Under the pieces are notes generated by a model that worked only from the letters and a program-made list of their open reading frames with translations, was not told where the DNA came from and searched no databases. This document shows positions 6,006 through 9,339 of a DNA stretch of 9,339 nt, in pieces. Position 1 is the first letter of the stretch. The number at the start of each line of letters is the position of its first letter. Source of the DNA: Deltaproteobacteria bacterium UBA796 (GTDB taxonomy: Bacteria > Myxococcota_A > UBA796); contig DBIS01000175.1 of assembly GCA_002296975.1 (NCBI GenBank), positions 1-9,339 on the forward strand. The letters run 5' to 3'. The translations under genes and the position numbers were made by a program.

Positions 6006-7112
6006 GCCCTCTTTATCTGCACGAACGGAGAGGATCATCTCACTGACCGCTGCAAGCTGCCGCTCGGTCCAAATCCTAAAAAATGGAATATCGGCTCCGG
6101 GCCTTCCAGCAGTCAGCGCCAACGAGATTGCACGTGCCGCCTTTTGTGCCTCAGTTCGCCCTGCCACCTCCGTGATGACCGAGAGAACATCCATGGCCAA
6201 AACCCAGTTCTTTCTTGCAATACCGTCGAATGCAGCGTTGACCGCAGCCACCACCTCATCGGCCACACGCCGTCGTTTCTCGTCATCATCGAGCGCGAGC
6301 TTGCTGGTGAGTGCACCCATCACAGCATCGATCGCTGGCCCACTGATACTGTCGTCTAGGCTAAACACCACCCGATGGGTACCTTCGAGCAGGGCCTCGG
6401 GACGCTGTAAAGCACTTGAATCAAGCGATGCTGGCTGTTGTGCCAATGGGTCGAGCAACCGCGCAGAATTTTTAACGCCCTCTTCGACCGACGAGAGCAT
6501 ATGGCCCCAACCATGAGGCTCGCCCTTTCCACCTTCTGTGAAGGCCCGCTCGACAAGGTGTAGGGCCACATGAAATGGCACCTCGACCAAGTTGTGGTCG
6601 CGCCGTGCGTTCGCAATGACCTGACGCGCCTTGGAACGACCCACGTGGGCATGGTCTGAATCCTGAAAGCCTTGGCCTGCCCCTGCGACACCCGCACACA
6701 CGCACGCACCATCTTTGCTGTAGGCCAACATGATAAACGGGAAATACCCATCGGCTTGAGGCAAACCAATAAGGCCGACTGGTGCCGGCACCTCTCGGGC
6801 CTCCTCTCCCATCGTCCATTGACCACTGGCCTTGGGGGCCGGGGCAATCTGATGACCGGTTGAGCGCAGCACGTGTAAAGCTCGAGATGCCGCCTTTCGG
6901 ACCGGTTTAAGCTTGGCCGACGTGGCCTCTCGAAGCCGCCCATCCAGCCCCATTCGTCGGGCGGCCTCAATGGCGACCATCGCCTGGTTCTCGTCGATGG
7001 CGTCCACAGGAACGCTGCCATCGACCAACCACGCTGAAGCCGGGCTCGACTTGTCCCCAGCCTCAACGGAAGTAAGCAGCGACAAAACGGCTTCGAGTTG
7101 TGGCTTACTCAT
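5994..7112 (-). CDS. Uncharacterised 372-residue protein, coupled to the malic enzyme gene
   Basis: The ATG (7112-7110) overlaps the malic enzyme stop codon as ATGA, so translation is probably coupled and the two form an operon. No signal peptide or membrane segment is seen, so a cytoplasmic location is expected. The N-terminal part (1-90) is helical and ends in a basic RKAASRALHVLRSTG motif (72-86). This recalls conserved hypothetical proteins in several phyla that share a 'RRALHRLRSRG'-like helix (from memory, no name known to me). Residues 110-215 look mixed alpha/beta: PVGLIGLPQADGYFPFIMLA, then SRSKAR-like and VEVPFHVALHLVERA stretches. Residues 245-372 are helical. No catalytic motif or cofactor site is recognised. 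The 3' end overlaps the convergent lipoprotein gene by 7 bases. Coupling to malic enzyme hints at a metabolic or regulatory link, but its function is unknown. Confidence 0.87.
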   Translation of the reverse strand: MSKPQLEAVLSLLTSVEAGDKSSPASAWLVDGSVPVDAIDENQAMVAIEAARRMGLDGRLREATSAKLKPVRKAASRALHVLRSTGHQIAPAPKASGQWTMGEEAREVPAPVGLIGLPQADGYFPFIMLAYSKDGACVCAGVAGAGQGFQDSDHAHVGRSKARQVIANARRDHNLVEVPFHVALHLVERAFTEGGKGEPHGWGHMLSSVEEGVKNSARLLDPLAQQPASLDSSALQRPEALLEGTHRVVFSLDDSISGPAIDAVMGALTSKLALDDDEKRRRVADEVVAAVNAAFDGIARKNWVLAMDVLSVITEVAGRTEAQKAARAISLALTAGRPGADIPFFRIWTERQLAAVSEMILSVRADKEGAGQ

Positions 7113-9339
7113 TTTTTGCTCGCCTGGGTGATCACTTGGTTGACTGTAATGGCCGCCATATTCACCACATCATCGACTGTGGCGCCCAGAGCCAACGCGT
7201 TGACTGGCCTCGGGAGCCCCACCAACACAGGGCCGACCGCTGACGCCCCGCCCAACTCGCGCAATAGCTTGTAGGCTATATTTCCAGATGAAAGATTCGG
7301 GAAAATCAGGACATTCGCATCGCCGGCGATTTGGCTGAATGGAAAAACCGTCTTGGCGCGCGCCGCATTGACCGCCGTGTCGGCCTGCATCTCACCATCA
7401 ACAATAAGCTCAGGATGGGTGGCCCTGAGAATCGTGACGGCTTTGCTGACCTTGTCTACATCGGGATTACCACGGTCTTCGCCGAAGTCGGAATAAGACA
7501 ACATCGCCACACGCGGAGTGTCGCCAAACTGACGGGCGACAGTGGCCGTGTTGAGCGCGATTTGTGCCAAGGTAGCCGGGTCTGGGTCGACGTTGACAGT
7601 GCAGTCACCAAAGTAAAAGCGGCGCCCCTCGAAGAGCATCAAATACACGCCACTGATGGTCGACGCCTCTTTGGCCGTACCCAGCACCTGTAAAGCTGGA
7701 CGGATGGTGTCCGCATAGGGCGTAGCGAGTCCTCCGAGCAGACCGTCAGCATCACCTTCTCGCACCATCATCATGCCGAATGTGGTGCGACCCCGAATCG
7801 CTTGGCGCGCTGAGGCCAAAGTCATGCCCTTACGCTGCCGAGACGCCCACAGCGTCGTCGCGTAGCGTTCGAAAACCTCGTCTTCACTTTGCTCGACGAT
7901 GTCGACACCGGTGAGGTCGACATTGATTTGCTTGGCCCGATTGAGGATTTGCCACTCCTGGCCAATCAGCACAGGCTGACAGATTCGCTCTGCCACCAAC
8001 ACTTGTGCAGCACGCAAAATCTTTGGATTGGCCCCTTCGGGAAACACAATCCGTGCATTTTGACCACGGGCACGGTTGATCAAGGGGCGAATGACCTCCT
8101 TTTTCCGTTCGAGCATGCCCTCTAGATGGGCATGATAGGCATCCATATCTTTGATGGGTTTCCGGGCGACGCCACTCTCGGCAGCGGCGGCTGCCACTGC
8201 TGGTGCCACCCACAACAACACCCGTGGGTCAAAGGGTTTGGGTATCAAGTAGTCTGGGCCGTATTCCAAAGACTCCAGGCCATAGGCAGTCAACACGCTG
8301 TCTGGAACATCGGTGCGGGCAAGCTCTGCCAAGGCATGAACCCCGGCGATTTTCATGGCCTCTGTGATCTTACGGGCGCGACAATCCAGGGCACCGCGGA
8401 AGATGAAGGGAAAGCCCAGGACATTGTTGACCTGGTTCGGATAATCAGAGCGTCCGGTCGCGATTATCGCATCGGGGGCCGCCGCCTTCGCCTCATCGGG
8501 CGTAATCTCAGGGTCTGGGTTGGCCATGGCGAAAATGATGGGCCTTGGGTTCATCCCCTTCACCATTTCACCCTTGAGACAACCGCCGACGGACAGTCCT
8601 AAAAAGACATCTTTGCCCACCAACACCTCGCCCAAATTCAGGCGTGGTCCAGGTTGAGCCCATTCTTTTTTAGCCTCGGTCAGGTTGTCACGTTCTGTGG
8701 CGATCAAACCCTTGGAGTCGCACATATAGATGTGCTCCTTTTTAACCCCGAGCAAAATCACAAGCCGAGCGGTGGCCACAGCTGCAGCACCGGCTCCAGA
8801 GAACACGATGGTGATGTCCTCGAGGCTCCGGTCTGTGATATCGACGGCGTTTATCAAGGCCGCCGCAGCGATCATCGCTGTCCCGTGCTGGTCATCGTGA
8901 AAGACTGGAATGTCGAGCATATCCTGGAGGCGACGCTCGATTTCAAAGCACTCAGGTGCACGAATATCCTCAAGATTTATCCCACCAAATGTCGGTGAAA
9001 TGGCCCGGACGGCATCGATGAACTTGTCTACGTCTGTCTCGTCAACCTCGATATCGAAGACATCGATATCTGCGAATTTCTTAAACAGGTTTGCCTTGCC
9101 TTCCATGACAGGCTTCCCGGCAAGCGCACCAATATTGCCCAGTCCCAAGACTGCGGTACCGTTGGTGATGACCGCGACAAGGTTGCCTTTGGCTGTGTAC
9201 TCATAAGCCAACTCGGGATCGTCCTGAATGTCTCGGCAAGGCTCCGCAACCCCAGGCGTATAGGCCAAAGACAAGTCCAACTGTGTCAACAGCGGCTTGG
9301 TGGCTGTGACCTCAATCTTCCCTTTCCGCCCTCGGCGGT
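7109..9339 (-). CDS. maeB: NADP-type malic enzyme with phosphotransacetylase-like C-terminal domain, 5' end missing
   Basis: The enzyme oxidatively decarboxylates malate to pyruvate in the cytoplasm, yielding reduced cofactor and CO2. The frame runs off the right edge. Its first visible residues, GKIEVTATKPLLTQ, match the family N-terminus, so only about ten codons or so are missing. Counting from the TTG at 9289, the malic domain shows LAYTPGVAEPC (Y10), GKANLFKKFA (K65), EDIRAPECFEIE and FHDDQHGTA (D132, D133). The cofactor domain shows FSGAGAAAVATARL (163-176) with MCDSKGLI following. From about 410, a phosphotransacetylase-like domain begins with RIVFPEGANPKILRAA and continues through GDCTVNVDPD (561-570), DGEMQADTAV and ANVLIFPNLSSGNIAYKLL to the end at 726. 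In known MaeB proteins this domain is not needed for catalysis but senses acetyl-CoA. Length and motif order are those of a complete MaeB. NADP use follows from the family and is not read from a residue. It leads a two-gene operon. Confidence 0.95.
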   Translation of the reverse strand, partial: RRGRKGKIEVTATKPLLTQLDLSLAYTPGVAEPCRDIQDDPELAYEYTAKGNLVAVITNGTAVLGLGNIGALAGKPVMEGKANLFKKFADIDVFDIEVDETDVDKFIDAVRAISPTFGGINLEDIRAPECFEIERRLQDMLDIPVFHDDQHGTAMIAAAALINAVDITDRSLEDITIVFSGAGAAAVATARLVILLGVKKEHIYMCDSKGLIATERDNLTEAKKEWAQPGPRLNLGEVLVGKDVFLGLSVGGCLKGEMVKGMNPRPIIFAMANPDPEITPDEAKAAAPDAIIATGRSDYPNQVNNVLGFPFIFRGALDCRARKITEAMKIAGVHALAELARTDVPDSVLTAYGLESLEYGPDYLIPKPFDPRVLLWVAPAVAAAAAESGVARKPIKDMDAYHAHLEGMLERKKEVIRPLINRARGQNARIVFPEGANPKILRAAQVLVAERICQPVLIGQEWQILNRAKQINVDLTGVDIVEQSEDEVFERYATTLWASRQRKGMTLASARQAIRGRTTFGMMMVREGDADGLLGGLATPYADTIRPALQVLGTAKEASTISGVYLMLFEGRRFYFGDCTVNVDPDPATLAQIALNTATVARQFGDTPRVAMLSYSDFGEDRGNPDVDKVSKAVTILRATHPELIVDGEMQADTAVNAARAKTVFPFSQIAGDANVLIFPNLSSGNIAYKLLRELGGASAVGPVLVGLPRPVNALALGATVDDVVNMAAITVNQVITQASKK

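Noticed and set aside
6356..7066. 236-codon minus-strand frame inside the 5994-7112 gene
   Set aside because: It is a shifted-frame shadow of the real gene, rich in Arg, Trp and Cys, and lacks the ATGA coupling that supports the chosen frame.
8126..8602. 158-codon plus-strand frame inside the malic enzyme gene
   Set aside because: It is antisense to a strongly conserved cofactor-binding region and has no domain of its own.

Overview
The window carries seven protein-coding genes and almost no spare DNA. Two genes are cut by the window edges. I see no RNA genes, insertion sequences, CRISPR array or phage genes. Base composition is moderately GC-rich and even. The protein mix (a NapH/NosR-type iron-sulfur membrane protein, a secreted M19 dipeptidase, a glycan-binding/NHL protein, a lipoprotein and a MaeB-type malic enzyme) suggests a Gram-negative bacterium. 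The style of the proteins recalls Myxococcota/Bradymonadota (former Deltaproteobacteria), but this is an impression from memory and not a measured assignment.

Layout, left to right. (1) Positions 3-827 (+) hold the C-terminal part of a membrane protein with two ferredoxin-type 4Fe-4S clusters; its start lies outside the window. (2) A 99-base leader (828-926) holds an imperfect direct repeat, a weak stem followed by eight T, and perhaps a promoter. (3) Positions 927-1994 (+) encode an uncharacterised protein that resembles a PD-(D/E)XK nuclease-like protein whose catalytic positions are replaced. (4) Positions 2002-2997 (-) encode an exported M19 membrane dipeptidase, tail to tail with the previous gene. 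(5) A 65-base divergent intergenic region with nested dyad symmetry separates it from (6) a two-gene (+) unit. The first gene (3063-4814) encodes an exported protein with a NADase-type glycan-binding/F5-8C-like domain and an NHL-type beta-propeller. The second (4807-6000), overlapping it by 8 bases, encodes a putative lipoprotein of unknown function. (7) On the (-) strand, a malic enzyme with a phosphotransacetylase-like C-terminal domain (7109 to the right edge) is followed, through an ATGA stop/start overlap, by an uncharacterised 372-residue protein (5994-7112). That protein's end overlaps the end of the lipoprotein gene by 7 bases.

How they may work together. The dipeptidase, glycan-binding propeller protein and lipoprotein are all predicted to be exported, and the first two share one divergent control region, so a joint cell-envelope role is plausible but unproven. 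The malic enzyme and its partner form a separate cytoplasmic unit around malate-to-pyruvate conversion. The iron-sulfur protein and the degenerate nuclease-like protein have no evident link to the rest. The best candidates for something undescribed are the 927-1994 protein, the glycan-binding/propeller protein with its lipoprotein partner, and the maeB-coupled protein. I do not see a clearly recognisable new multi-gene system.
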